Positions 25,520 through 34,940 of a stretch of DNA of 64,000 nucleotides are shown in pieces. The notes beneath the pieces are model-generated. The model saw only the letters and a program-made list of their open reading frames with translations, had not been told where the DNA came from and did not search any database. The position numbers were made by a program, and so were the translations under genes. This DNA comes from Thermofontimicrobium_A sp034505795 (GTDB lineage Bacteria; Zhuqueibacterota; Zhuqueibacteria; Thermofontimicrobiales; Thermofontimicrobiaceae): assembly GCA_034505795.1 (NCBI GenBank), contig JAPDQM010000002.1, positions 1-64,000 of the forward strand. Reading direction: 5' to 3'. The first letter of the stretch is position 1; each line of letters opens with the position of its first letter.

Positions 25520-26578
25520 TTATTTCCGTCTGAATTTTTCCTCTTCGATCGTCAATATCAATGAAATGCGATGAGTATCACCTAAATCATGGTGACTGAG
25601 AAACGCATAATCGACATTCAACTTTGGCAGCTTAACGCCAAAGCCGGCTGTGAAATGTCCCGTATCCAAGCCTGCACGCAGTGCCAATCGCTCTTTGAAG
25701 CGATATTCGGCGCCAGCATGAAGATCAAAGCTCATCCAGCCCAGATTATACTGGGCAGAATAACGACGATTTTCAAACCGAATATCCATATCGAATGCGG
25801 GAATAATTACACTGGCAATGTTTGAAAACTCCCAACGATAGGCCAGACCGGTCTTTAACGTCGGCGTAATTGCCTCGCGCCGACCGGTATCCCACGCCAG
25901 CAATGTCGTGGTAACATCCTGTAGATTGGCGCCGATGCTTAGTCGCTCCAGCGGCTGCCACAGGCAGGCGATATCAAAGCCCATGCCCCAGGCCGAATTA
26001 TCTCCTATTCCCTTATGGACCAACTTTAAATTGCCGCCATAGTAAAAATTGTCATTCCCTTTTGTGGCGTAACTCATATAAACGGCATATTCAGCCGAAT
26101 TAAAATAGAAAACTTTATTGGGATCAAGTCGCTCATTCTCATCAATTTTTCCATTGCCTTCCCCTGCGTCACCGGTATTGGGAATGCCATCGGCCCCATA
26201 ATCCAGTAGCGCTGCCGTAGTATTAGGTATATCGTCGACTCCCAACCGGATCAGGGACAGGGCAATGGTTCGTGAATGGGCTAAAGGCATAGCCACCGCC
26301 CCGTAGTTGTAATTGACAATACTGGCAAACTGCTGAGCATGCATCCCGGCAAGCTGTGGATATTCTAATTGCGTCAAGGCCGCGGGATTCCAATAGCCAG
26401 CCGTAATGTCTTCGGCCACAGCCACGAAGGTGCCACCCATACCCAATGCCCGGGCCCCCACACCGGTAGCCATAAATTCCCCGGCATATTTTGCCTTGAC
26501 TATTTTGCCCCCATAACCTTGAGTGCTAAACATCAGACTGATGATGATCAAACGATAGATCCACCGAAGCATGCGCAT
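25520..26578 (-). CDS. PorV/PorQ-type outer membrane beta-barrel protein (copy 2)
   Basis: 352 residues from ATG 26578. The longer frame overlaps the mutS end and is discarded. Signal peptide about 1-21, then AKYAGEFMATGVGARALGMGGTFVAVAEDITAGYWNPAAL, the canonical PorV/PorQ N-terminus. An acidic loop rich in Asp, Asn and Gly (about residues 130-160) may bind calcium. The C-terminal part consists of alternating barrel strands. Whether it takes part in type IX secretion cannot be judged, because no other Por genes are present. It lies 70 bases downstream of mutS and ends at a terminator near 25220. Confidence 0.85.
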   Translation of the reverse strand: MRMLRWIYRLIIISLMFSTQGYGGKIVKAKYAGEFMATGVGARALGMGGTFVAVAEDITAGYWNPAALTQLEYPQLAGMHAQQFASIVNYNYGAVAMPLAHSRTIALSLIRLGVDDIPNTTAALLDYGADGIPNTGDAGEGNGKIDENERLDPNKVFYFNSAEYAVYMSYATKGNDNFYYGGNLKLVHKGIGDNSAWGMGFDIACLWQPLERLSIGANLQDVTTTLLAWDTGRREAITPTLKTGLAYRWEFSNIASVIIPAFDMDIRFENRRYSAQYNLGWMSFDLHAGAEYRFKERLALRAGLDTGHFTAGFGVKLPKLNVDYAFLSHHDLGDTHRISLILTIEEEKFRRK

Positions 26579-26648
26579 AGTTCGTCTCTCATAATGATGA
26601 AATTTACCGGGTCGCGGCTCGATTGTTCGCCACGTCACCAACGGATAC

Positions 26649-29279
26649 TCAATTCTTGGTGTGAACCATCTTTTTGAGTTCAAATAATGTATTAAGGGCG
26701 TCAATGGGCGTGAGCTCATTAAGGTCCAACTGTTCAATGGTCTGTCGCAGTTGTTGCTCCTGGACCGCAAATAGATCGAGCTGCAACGACGTCTCGTTAG
26801 TTTGGGTCATGGTCTCGTGGCGAGCCAGCCGAGGGACCTCATTTGGCGTCAGAGCGTCGGCTTCGAGATTGGCCAGCACTTCTTTGGCGCGCTCGATGAC
26901 CTTAGCAGGCAATCCAGCCAACTGCGCCACCTGAATCCCGTAGCTGTGGTCACAACCGCCAGGAACGATCCGCCGCAGGAAAATAACTTTATCGCCCCAC
27001 TCCTTGACAGCGACATTGTAGTTCTTTACACGAGGCAGGATTAATTCCAGTTCCGTTAATTCATGGTAATGGGTGGCGAACAGCGTTTTGGCCGCGACTT
27101 CGCCAGCATTGTGAAGATATTCTGCAACAGCCCAGGCGATGGATAGGCCATCAAAGGTGCTGGTACCACGCCCGATTTCATCCAGAAGGATCAAGCTTTT
27201 GGGAGTGGCATTATTCAAAATATTAGCCGTCTCATTCATTTCCATCAGAAATGTGCTCTCACCCGCAGCCAGATTATCGGACGCGCCAACCCGGGTAAAT
27301 ATTTTATCGACCAGCCCTATTTGGGCAGAACTGGCTGGAACAAAACTACCCACCTGCGCCATGAGCACGATCAGCCCCACCTGCCGCAGGTAAGTGGATT
27401 TTCCAGCCATATTGGGGCCGGTGATGATTAAAATTTGGTGACTTTCATTATTAAGATAAACATCATTAGGCACAAAAGTCTCTCCTGCGCGCAGAAGTTT
27501 CTCAACCACTGGATGACGGCCGTCTTTGATAATAATTTCGGCGTCGGTGGTTACAGTGGGTTTGCAGTAATTATTTTCTTTCGCCACATGAGCAAAATTT
27601 AATAGGCAATCCAGTTCTCCAAGTAAGGCAGCATTCTGCTGTATCTCTTTTACATGCAGTGCCACCATCTGCCGAATTTGGCAGAATAGCTCGTATTCCA
27701 GGGCGATGATTTTTTCTTCAGCCCCCAGCACTTGCTCCTCATATTCTTTCAACTGCGGGGTGATGAAACGCTCGGCGTTGACCAGCGTCTGCTTTCGAAC
27801 GTAATCATTAGGCACCTTTGCCAGGTGCGGTCGAGTCACTTCAATATAGTAGCCAAATACCTTATTATAGCTAACCTTGAGGGAGGGGATACCGGTCCGA
27901 TCCCGCTCTACTTGCTGCAACCGAGCAATCCAATCTTTGCCCGAATAGGCAATTTCGCGAAGATGGTCCAACTCGGCATGATAGCCCTTTCGGATAAGCC
28001 CCCCCTCGTTGGTGGCGAGCGGCGGATCATCAACAATCGCCCGCTCGATTTCCTGCACCACCTCGTGAATCTCAGCTAAATTATCGCGAATGGTGGTCAG
28101 ATATTCGGTTTCCGTCTCTTTTAATGCCTGCCGAATTGCAGGAATGAGCTTTAAGGCCGATTTCAAGGCGATCAGGTCACGGCCATTGGCCCTGGCAGTG
28201 GTGATCTTTGAAACCAACCGCTCCAGATCGCCCACCTGTCGCAGCAACTCCCGAGCATTTTTGCGCAGCTCATTTTTTTGATAAAGCTCCTCCACCGCAT
28301 TCAATCGCCGATTAATGGCAGGCAACTGATTCAGTGGCTGCAACAGCCAATTCACCAATCGACGGCCGCCCATGGCCGTGCGTGTCTGATCCAGCACCGA
28401 TAGCAAGGTGTTCTTATCATCGCGATTGGACAGGGACTGCACCAGTTCCAGATTTCGCTGAGTGGCGGGGTCGATTACCATGTAATCCGAATCATACCGT
28501 CGGCGCAATTGGGTGATATGACTGAGATCGTTCTTTTGATTTTCTTTGAGGTAATTCAGAATGGCACCAGCCGCAGCAATGCCAGCATCCAGATCTTCGC
28601 AGCCGAACCCTTTCAATGATGTAGTTTTAAAATGCTGAGTAAGTATTTCATAGCCATAATCACGGTTGAAAATCCAATCCTCCAGATTGCTAACGAAAGT
28701 GGCATCGGTCAACTGGAGTTGCTGCATGACATATTGCAGTTGAGTTTCAGCGACAAGAAGTTCGGCTGGTTGTAGCAGCAAAACCTGTTCGCGCATCTTG
28801 TCTTTAGGAAATTCAGCGACGAAAAATTCGCCCGTGGTCACATCAGCCACGGCAAAGCCGCAGATTTCTTTGTTCAGAAAGATCGAACCCAAGTAATTGT
28901 TTCGCTTGGATTCCAACAGCTCTTCCGAAAAAGTGGTTCCCGGCGTAACAATCTCCACTACATCGCGGCGCACCACTGTTTTGGCCTGCTTGGGATCTTC
29001 CACTTGCTCACAAATAGCCACCCGGTAACCAGCGCGAATCATCTTGGTGAGATAGGTATCCAGCGCATGATAGGGAAAGCCAGCCAGAGGCACATTGGCC
29101 GCTTTGCCATGCGCTCGAGAAGTAAGGGCGATGCCTAACACTTCGGATCCAATCTTGGCGTCCTCATAAAACATCTCGTAAAAATCGCCCATCCGATAAA
29201 ACAGAATGGCATTTTTGTGCTTGGCCTTGATGGCGAGATACTGCTCCATCAGCGGCGTTGAGGTCGTTCGATCTTTCAT
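26649..29279 (-). CDS. mutS: DNA mismatch repair protein MutS
   Basis: 876 residues, full length. The N-terminal mismatch-reading motif is GDFYEMF (Phe-x-Glu, about 32-38). The ATPase domain has Walker A GPNMAGKSTYL (about 625), the ABC-type signature stretch STFLMEMNETANIL and Walker B LILLDEIGRGTSTFDG. The C-terminal helix-turn-helix (ELTPIDALNTLFELKK) mediates dimerisation. It recognises mismatches and recruits MutL, which is not in this window. Confidence 0.98.
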   Translation of the reverse strand: MKDRTTSTPLMEQYLAIKAKHKNAILFYRMGDFYEMFYEDAKIGSEVLGIALTSRAHGKAANVPLAGFPYHALDTYLTKMIRAGYRVAICEQVEDPKQAKTVVRRDVVEIVTPGTTFSEELLESKRNNYLGSIFLNKEICGFAVADVTTGEFFVAEFPKDKMREQVLLLQPAELLVAETQLQYVMQQLQLTDATFVSNLEDWIFNRDYGYEILTQHFKTTSLKGFGCEDLDAGIAAAGAILNYLKENQKNDLSHITQLRRRYDSDYMVIDPATQRNLELVQSLSNRDDKNTLLSVLDQTRTAMGGRRLVNWLLQPLNQLPAINRRLNAVEELYQKNELRKNARELLRQVGDLERLVSKITTARANGRDLIALKSALKLIPAIRQALKETETEYLTTIRDNLAEIHEVVQEIERAIVDDPPLATNEGGLIRKGYHAELDHLREIAYSGKDWIARLQQVERDRTGIPSLKVSYNKVFGYYIEVTRPHLAKVPNDYVRKQTLVNAERFITPQLKEYEEQVLGAEEKIIALEYELFCQIRQMVALHVKEIQQNAALLGELDCLLNFAHVAKENNYCKPTVTTDAEIIIKDGRHPVVEKLLRAGETFVPNDVYLNNESHQILIITGPNMAGKSTYLRQVGLIVLMAQVGSFVPASSAQIGLVDKIFTRVGASDNLAAGESTFLMEMNETANILNNATPKSLILLDEIGRGTSTFDGLSIAWAVAEYLHNAGEVAAKTLFATHYHELTELELILPRVKNYNVAVKEWGDKVIFLRRIVPGGCDHSYGIQVAQLAGLPAKVIERAKEVLANLEADALTPNEVPRLARHETMTQTNETSLQLDLFAVQEQQLRQTIEQLDLNELTPIDALNTLFELKKMVHTKN

Positions 29280-29531
29280 TATAGGTTCATTGAAGTTGGA
29301 GTTATCTCTGACAATTTATTGCTACCAGGGTCGAGTAAAAACGTCGATCTTTTACCTGCGATATGAAATTGGTATGCCCCTTGCAACGCTAACCGATTTT
29401 ATCCTCGTTGCTGAATTCGGTTCCAGGAGACATCGGATGCATTGTCTGATTTATAGCTTGGGCGCCATTTACCTGTTGCAGGTTTAACCGCTCGAATGCT
29501 GCCAGCATCAGAAGCCAGGGAAAATGACAAG

Positions 29532-30416
29532 CTAATGATTCGGTTCGATTCTGCGATCAGCGCCCCAATTCAGCTTTGCGCGCAACAGATCATAAAAAGT
29601 ACGATGTTGATGTCGAATCCAGCGGATGGTATGGTCAGCTTTCCGAATCACAATTTCGATCTGCGCCGGCCGAGCATATTTTTGGCTCCATTGTCCATCA
29701 ATGCTGACATTGATCATCTCACCTTCGATATGCGGAATGATACGAATGATACTATCATCGGGGATCACCACCGGCCGCACGCCTAACGAATGGGGACAAA
29801 TGGGATTGATGATGACACAGTTGACCGTAGGCGCCAGAATCGGGCCATAAGCTGATAGCGAATAGGCAGTCGAGCCGGTAGGAGTAGCGATAATGATGCC
29901 GTCTCCGAGGTAATTATTCAAAAATTCTTCACCGATGAAGACCTCGATTTTGATCACGCGACTAAAACCTCCGCGATCAATCACCACATCGTTCAAGGCA
30001 AAAAACGTCTGCGTTCGATCGCCCTGCGAAATATTCGCTTCCAGCACCATGCGATCCAGGATAAAGTATTCCTGCCTCATGATTTCTTCCAGCCGTTCAT
30101 ACAAATCCTCGATCGTCACCTCGGCCAGGAATCCCAGCCGACCAATATTGATGCCGAGAATCGGCACACCTGACGCGCCAATGGATCGAGCCGTAGCCAA
30201 TATGGTTCCATCGCCTCCAAAGGCCAACATGATGTCGCAAGTCTGTACCAGTTCACTCATTGTCACCGTCTTAGCCGACGACGGCAATTGCACCAATTTT
30301 AAGAGTTCGCGATCGACCAGGTATGAGATCTTTCGTTCCTCCATCCAGGCAATCACTTCGGGGAGGATACCCTGGATCATACTCTTGGTCGTGTTCCCCG
30401 TAATTCCGAAAATCAT
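29532..30416 (-). CDS. nadK: NAD kinase
   Basis: About 294 residues from ATG 30416, which has GGAGAA upstream and begins MIFGITGN. Motif GGDGT (FGGDGTILATAR, about residue 63), NIGRLGFLAEV and the TPTGSTAYSLSAYGP block define ATP-NAD kinase. It makes NADP. A 252-base gap to mutS (29280-29531) contains no recognisable gene. Confidence 0.96.
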   Translation of the reverse strand: MIFGITGNTTKSMIQGILPEVIAWMEERKISYLVDRELLKLVQLPSSAKTVTMSELVQTCDIMLAFGGDGTILATARSIGASGVPILGINIGRLGFLAEVTIEDLYERLEEIMRQEYFILDRMVLEANISQGDRTQTFFALNDVVIDRGGFSRVIKIEVFIGEEFLNNYLGDGIIIATPTGSTAYSLSAYGPILAPTVNCVIINPICPHSLGVRPVVIPDDSIIRIIPHIEGEMINVSIDGQWSQKYARPAQIEIVIRKADHTIRWIRHQHRTFYDLLRAKLNWGADRRIEPNH

Positions 30417-30544
30417 AAATGGGTTCTCCGCTGGCCTCGAAAGCCGGCAACATGGGACTGCCAATTTCACTCAAGACGCCCGACGCCTACAGGTCGAGTG
30501 ACTGAACCGAATCGATGGTTTCGGCATCGGCCTGAAATCGCCTC

Positions 30545-30757
30545 TCAAAGGCTTTCCAGCTCAAATCCGTTTTCTTTTTTAACCAATTTCTTTAGCTTTT
30601 GTTCAGCCTGTTCCAATTTGGCCATGCAAAATTGGGAGTGCTTCATGCCTTCCTCAAATTTTCGCAGCGTTTCCTCCAGCGATAATTCACCCTGCTCCAG
30701 TTCGGCCACAATGGCTTCTAATTTGCTCATTGCCTCTTCGAAAGTTTTTTCAGCCAA
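30545..30757 (-). CDS. xseB: Exodeoxyribonuclease VII small subunit
   Basis: 70 residues, normal for XseB: LAEKTFEEAMSKLEAIVAELE followed by GELSLEETLRKFEEGMKHSQFC. Translation starts at TTG 30757, preceded by GGAGG at a spacing of seven. Longer in-frame extensions have no SD and add a sequence foreign to the family. It forms a multi-subunit complex with XseA, located 228 bases upstream on the same strand. The spacer contains palindromic elements. Confidence 0.9.
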   Translation of the reverse strand: MAEKTFEEAMSKLEAIVAELEQGELSLEETLRKFEEGMKHSQFCMAKLEQAEQKLKKLVKKENGFELESL

Positions 30758-30820
30758 CGCGCTACCTCCACATCGTAACAATTCTTTAGAGTTCTGCAAA
30801 ATAGGAAAAAATGTCATTTC

Positions 30821-30905
30821 AACCCGCCATTTGGCGGGGAAAATCTGTTTAACGATTTATACTTATGAGATATACAGATTTCTCACTCCTCCGCCAACTG
30901 GCGGA
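30821..30905. repeat. Nested palindromes between xseA and xseB (REP/BIME-like)
   Basis: Two related short palindromes, CCCGCC-ATTT-GGCGGG (30823-30838) and TCCGCCA-AC-TGGCGGA (30890-30905), share the core CCGCCA...TGGCGG. Between them are AAATCTGT near 30842 and its complement ACAGATTT near 30875, so the whole 85-base block folds as a nested structure. This resembles REP/BIME-type or small non-autonomous elements. No second copy was noticed in the window. Confidence 0.55.
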
Positions 30906-30985
30906 TCCGTTGGAAATAACACCAAAATTTTACTTTTGCAGAAGTCTATAACAATTCTTATAAAATGATTCCTGGCAAAATTGGT

Positions 30986-32266
30986 TTACTCTGGAGACTC
31001 CATGCAACCGTCATCTTGGCCACCAATTTTCAACACCGAATTTATTGGATCGATTTCATTGACCGTTCCGAGAACATGCCCCTGATAAAATTGCACCCGG
31101 ATGGTTTCGTCAACCTGCAACGCACTGGCCTGGGTGATCAACTGCTGATTGCGAGCTCGCAGGCAAATGCTGTAACCACGCTTCAAAATCGCTGCTGGCG
31201 CCAAAGCCTTCAGGCGCTGCGTCAGACTCTGCAAATGTTGAGATACCAGATCCAGATGATGAGTCACGGAAAGCTCTAACGCATGCTGTAGCTCATCCAC
31301 GCGCTGCTGAAATTGCCGGATCCGGTCCGGTGTTCGTCGAAAGCTGTAGCTGTTCAGCAACGCCTGGAGCCGTTCTCGTTCCCCGTGAATTCGCGCCATT
31401 GTGATATCAGTAAGCTGCTGCTGCAGAAACCGCAGTTGCTTTCGCACATCAGCCTGGTCGGGAACCGCCAGCTCGGCAGCGGCGGATGGCGTGGCCGCGC
31501 GGACATCGGCAACAAAGTCGCTGATAGTGAAATCGACCTCATGTCCAACCGCCGAAATAATCGGGATCTTCGACCGAAAAATGGCGCGGGCCACCGTCTC
31601 CTCATTGAACGCCCACAGGTCTTCCAATGAACCGCCGCCACGCCCGATAATCAGCACGTCAACTTTACCATATTCATTAAACATGTCAATGGCATTGGCG
31701 ATCTCCACTGCTGCACCTTCGCCCTGCACGCGTACCGGTTTCAAGATAATTTCGACACCGCGAAACCGTCGATTTATAATCGTCACCAGGTCCTGGATCA
31801 CCGCCCCAGTTGGCGAGGTGACGATTCCGATCCGTTGCGGATAGCGAGGCAGCGGCTGCTTATATTGTGCATCAAATAGTCCCTCAGCATGCAATTTTCG
31901 CTTCAATTGTTCAAACGCCTGCTGCAATTCTCCCACGCCCACCGGCTGCAGCTTGATCACATCGAATTGATAGTACCCTCGTTTTTCATAAACCGTAACT
32001 CTACCCAGCGCCCGCACCTTCATGCCATCCTGCGGCGTGAAGAACAGCGCCACGTTCCGAGAACGCCACATGACGCATGGCAACTGGGCATCATTGTCTT
32101 TTAACGAAAAATAAAAATGACCCGAGGTGTGGATTTTAAAATTGGAGATTTCACCTTCCACCCAGCAAACGGGCAACGAGGTTTCTAAAAGCACTTTGAT
32201 TTCGCGCGTCAATTCCGCTACGGAATACACCTGCGGAATATCCAGCTCCGATTGGATTTCAAGCAT
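30986..32266 (-). CDS. xseA: Exodeoxyribonuclease VII large subunit
   Basis: About 426 residues from ATG 32266 (AAAGG eight bases upstream). An N-terminal OB-fold (about 10-100, VYSVAELTREIKVLLE...VWVEGEISNFK type) is followed by the catalytic domain with RIGIVTSPTGAVIQD, IIGRGGGSLEDLWAFNEE and ISAVGHEVDFTISDFVADVRAATPSAAAEL. These blocks are diagnostic. It degrades single-stranded DNA together with XseB. Confidence 0.97.
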   Translation of the reverse strand: MLEIQSELDIPQVYSVAELTREIKVLLETSLPVCWVEGEISNFKIHTSGHFYFSLKDNDAQLPCVMWRSRNVALFFTPQDGMKVRALGRVTVYEKRGYYQFDVIKLQPVGVGELQQAFEQLKRKLHAEGLFDAQYKQPLPRYPQRIGIVTSPTGAVIQDLVTIINRRFRGVEIILKPVRVQGEGAAVEIANAIDMFNEYGKVDVLIIGRGGGSLEDLWAFNEETVARAIFRSKIPIISAVGHEVDFTISDFVADVRAATPSAAAELAVPDQADVRKQLRFLQQQLTDITMARIHGERERLQALLNSYSFRRTPDRIRQFQQRVDELQHALELSVTHHLDLVSQHLQSLTQRLKALAPAAILKRGYSICLRARNQQLITQASALQVDETIRVQFYQGHVLGTVNEIDPINSVLKIGGQDDGCMESPE

Positions 32267-32468
32267 ACGCTTAGCCTTTAACAACATCGATTTCGTATAC
32301 CGGCACCATAGCCAGCCGCTCGGAAACTGACCATTTTTCTATCCCGATCTTTTCCGGCTGCTATCATTGCCTGTTACATCAGCAATAGGCCTCACGAGCC
32401 AATGGGCTCCTGCCTATTGTCATTGAACGCTGCATTATATCCCGCTCAACAAGATCAGCAACTCATCG

Positions 32469-34661
32469 TTATCCTTGCCCAGGACTGGCAGTAGCCATGA
32501 TTTTCAAACTAAAATGAAATGTCGTTCCGCGGCCCAGTTGGCTATCCACATCGATCTTGCCCCCGTGGCTAAGGATGATTTGCTCCGCAATTGGCAACCC
32601 CAATCCTGTGCCACCCGCACGGGTTGTAAAAAACGGATTGAACATTTTGTCCAGCACCTCAGGCGCAATGCCAGGGCCGGTATCCGTAATACTTACACGA
32701 ATAAAATCGTTATCACGCCTGGTTGTCACGGACAGTTTTCCACCATCGGGCATTACCGCTATGGCATTTTCCAGCAAATTAAGCAGCACTTGTTTGATCT
32801 GAGCTGGATCCAGATAGGTTTTGGGCAGCGAGCGATCAAAGTCCGTGACCAGGTGAATCTTTTTTAAAACCAGATTTTCTTTCGCATCGATCAAATAGCA
32901 GCTATCTTCGATGACCTGATGGATATCCGCCAGTTCCAGCTTCGGCCGGGACAAACGTGAAAAACTGAGCAAGTTGGTGAGAATATTCTCCAGCCGATCG
33001 ACCTCTTCGGTAATAATTCGTGCAATATTTTGAAGTTGCTGATCATGGCTGCCTTCAGCAGCCTTGAGGATTTTGCGGCCAAAGCCGCCGATGGTTACCA
33101 GGGGATTGCGGATCTCGTGGGCCACTTGAGCTGCCATCTCTCCAATAGTCGCCAGCCGCTCGGCTTGTAATAAACGATCCTGTGCGCTCTTGAGTTGCTG
33201 ATAGGCCTGCTCTAACTTTTTTTTCTCAACATCCAGCCGATGGTAATTTTCGGCCCGCTCAATAGCCAACCCTGCTTGCATGGAAAATAGCGAGAGCAAA
33301 TTCAGCCGCTTATCATCAATTACCTGCTGGCTATACTGATTATCGGCCACCACCAGCCCCACGGCTGTATCTCGCGCCAATAGCGGGACGATGACAAATT
33401 CATCTACCTTTAATTCATCCAGAAGTTCCGGCGCAATTCCGATTTGCACCGAGTTGCGGCGCAGACGATACGATCGTTTATCTTTGAGCGCCTGAATAAA
33501 GACGCAGTTTTGCCAATTCAACGGCACACTGATCTTTTTCACCAATTCATTAAAATAATCATTCACCGGCACTCTGCGGCCATATTTTTCTAAGAATTGT
33601 GATAGCGGAATGTCTTCGCGACTCAGTTCATTCCAGATACGATGGGCTTCGCGCTCCGAAGCTGGCCCCACGCCCATGCGACCTTCCAAAAAGCCGGTCT
33701 CTGAATTAACTAACAAAATCATCGCCCGACTAAATCCCATCGCGCAGCCGGCGGTGACGGCAGTCAATATGAGGTGTAGCAGTTCATCCAGCGCCATGGT
33801 CCGCTGCATGAACTCACTGATTTGACTCAGCATCGATAAACTATGCTCTCTTTCGATGGCCTGAGTAACATCCTGCACCAATAGCAGACCACCAGCGATC
33901 GCCGTCGTGTCCGGTGCTTGCAGCGGCACTCCAGAGAGCACCAATTTCAATTTGCGACCAGGTGCAACAAAAAAGTCAAGTGGAGCTGACTGGAAACTCA
34001 ACCCTAATTCCAGCAACGACCTGAGCTCGGCAGCTAATGCCGGATAATGAAAAAGCTTGATATCGAAGATATTTTTGTTTATCAGGCGGGCGGCTTGTGT
34101 CGGTTTAAGAAGCTGACGCAGATAACGATTGATCTTTAAAATGTTCCCTTGCCGGTCGACTGACAAAATGCCCAGCGGAAGCTGTTGAATGAGCGACTCC
34201 AGGTAATCACTGGTTTGCTGAAGATCGCTCTGAAGCTGCTGATTGCGTCGCTGCACCTCAGCCTGCCGCAGCACATTATCGATGACATTCAGCAATTCAT
34301 TTTTGCCGAAAGGTTTTTGCAAAAACGTGGTAAAGCTACCGGCTAAAAAGCGATCTCGCTGCGCCGGCGTCAGTTCCTTGCCAGTCAAAACAATGATTGG
34401 AGTCTGGCAGACAGTTGCCAATCGAGGATTGCTGATGAGTTCAGCGTAGACTTGATCTCCCATCATGTCGGGCAATAAATAGTCCAGAATTACAACTTCT
34501 GGATGTTCTCGCAGGATCGCTTCGAGCCCATTTTGTCCATTGAAAGCGGAAACAAGCCGATAACCGGATTTGCGCATCGTTGCTTTGATCAAAGCATGCA
34601 ACGACTGGTCATCATCAATCAACAATATTGTCTTTTGATTTGGATGCATCTTATTGCTCAT
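32469..34661 (-). CDS. Sensor histidine kinase with N-terminal receiver, PAS and GAF domains
   Basis: About 730 residues. A receiver domain comes first (LLIDDDQ about 10-15, phospho-acceptor Asp in VILDYLLPD, Lys in LQKPFG). A coiled linker, a PAS domain (about 160-270) and a GAF domain (about 290-480) follow. The HisKA has its His in AHEIRNPLVTIGG (about 520) and the HATPase has N box LLNLLENAIA and GTGLGLPIA. There are no membrane segments, so it is a cytoplasmic kinase. Having the receiver first suggests control by another kinase or an internal phosphorelay. No partner regulator is adjacent. The start is uncertain: ATG 34661 is used, and TTG 34697 and ATG 34649 are alternatives. Confidence 0.93.
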   Translation of the reverse strand: MSNKMHPNQKTILLIDDDQSLHALIKATMRKSGYRLVSAFNGQNGLEAILREHPEVVILDYLLPDMMGDQVYAELISNPRLATVCQTPIIVLTGKELTPAQRDRFLAGSFTTFLQKPFGKNELLNVIDNVLRQAEVQRRNQQLQSDLQQTSDYLESLIQQLPLGILSVDRQGNILKINRYLRQLLKPTQAARLINKNIFDIKLFHYPALAAELRSLLELGLSFQSAPLDFFVAPGRKLKLVLSGVPLQAPDTTAIAGGLLLVQDVTQAIEREHSLSMLSQISEFMQRTMALDELLHLILTAVTAGCAMGFSRAMILLVNSETGFLEGRMGVGPASEREAHRIWNELSREDIPLSQFLEKYGRRVPVNDYFNELVKKISVPLNWQNCVFIQALKDKRSYRLRRNSVQIGIAPELLDELKVDEFVIVPLLARDTAVGLVVADNQYSQQVIDDKRLNLLSLFSMQAGLAIERAENYHRLDVEKKKLEQAYQQLKSAQDRLLQAERLATIGEMAAQVAHEIRNPLVTIGGFGRKILKAAEGSHDQQLQNIARIITEEVDRLENILTNLLSFSRLSRPKLELADIHQVIEDSCYLIDAKENLVLKKIHLVTDFDRSLPKTYLDPAQIKQVLLNLLENAIAVMPDGGKLSVTTRRDNDFIRVSITDTGPGIAPEVLDKMFNPFFTTRAGGTGLGLPIAEQIILSHGGKIDVDSQLGRGTTFHFSLKIMATASPGQG

Positions 34662-34715
34662 CGGTTCAATCAATGGCTCCGCTACTTGAGAAATCAAGCC
34701 TACGGTGTCCTCGTG

Positions 34716-34811
34716 CTAACGAAGTTTCTTTTTGTGGCGATCTTTTCTTAAGCGTTTTTTGCGCTTGTGTGTGGCTATTTTATGTCGCTTTCGCTTTTTA
34801 CCACTGGGCAT
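34716..34811 (-). CDS. AURKAIP1/COX24-domain small basic ribosome-associated protein
   Basis: 31 residues, beginning MPSGKKRKRHK and continuing THKRKKRLRK, ending in Lys/Arg. This matches the tiny COX24/AURKAIP1-type proteins that Bacteroidota encode and that correspond to mitochondrial mS38, located near the decoding centre of the small subunit. The SD is perfect (GGAGG eight bases before the ATG). It is too short for routine gene finders. It lies directly upstream of the receiver/histidine-kinase gene. Confidence 0.88.
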   Translation of the reverse strand: MPSGKKRKRHKIATHKRKKRLRKDRHKKKLR

Positions 34812-34940
34812 CGCTTCCACCTCCTTCCGCAGCGTTCACCTTGCCATAAGGTCGCTACCAATTTATATGTTCTTAGTTCAAACTCTGAATTCATTATTGT
34901 TCATATCAAGCTCAAGCCATTTCCTTGGCCATGGCCGACA

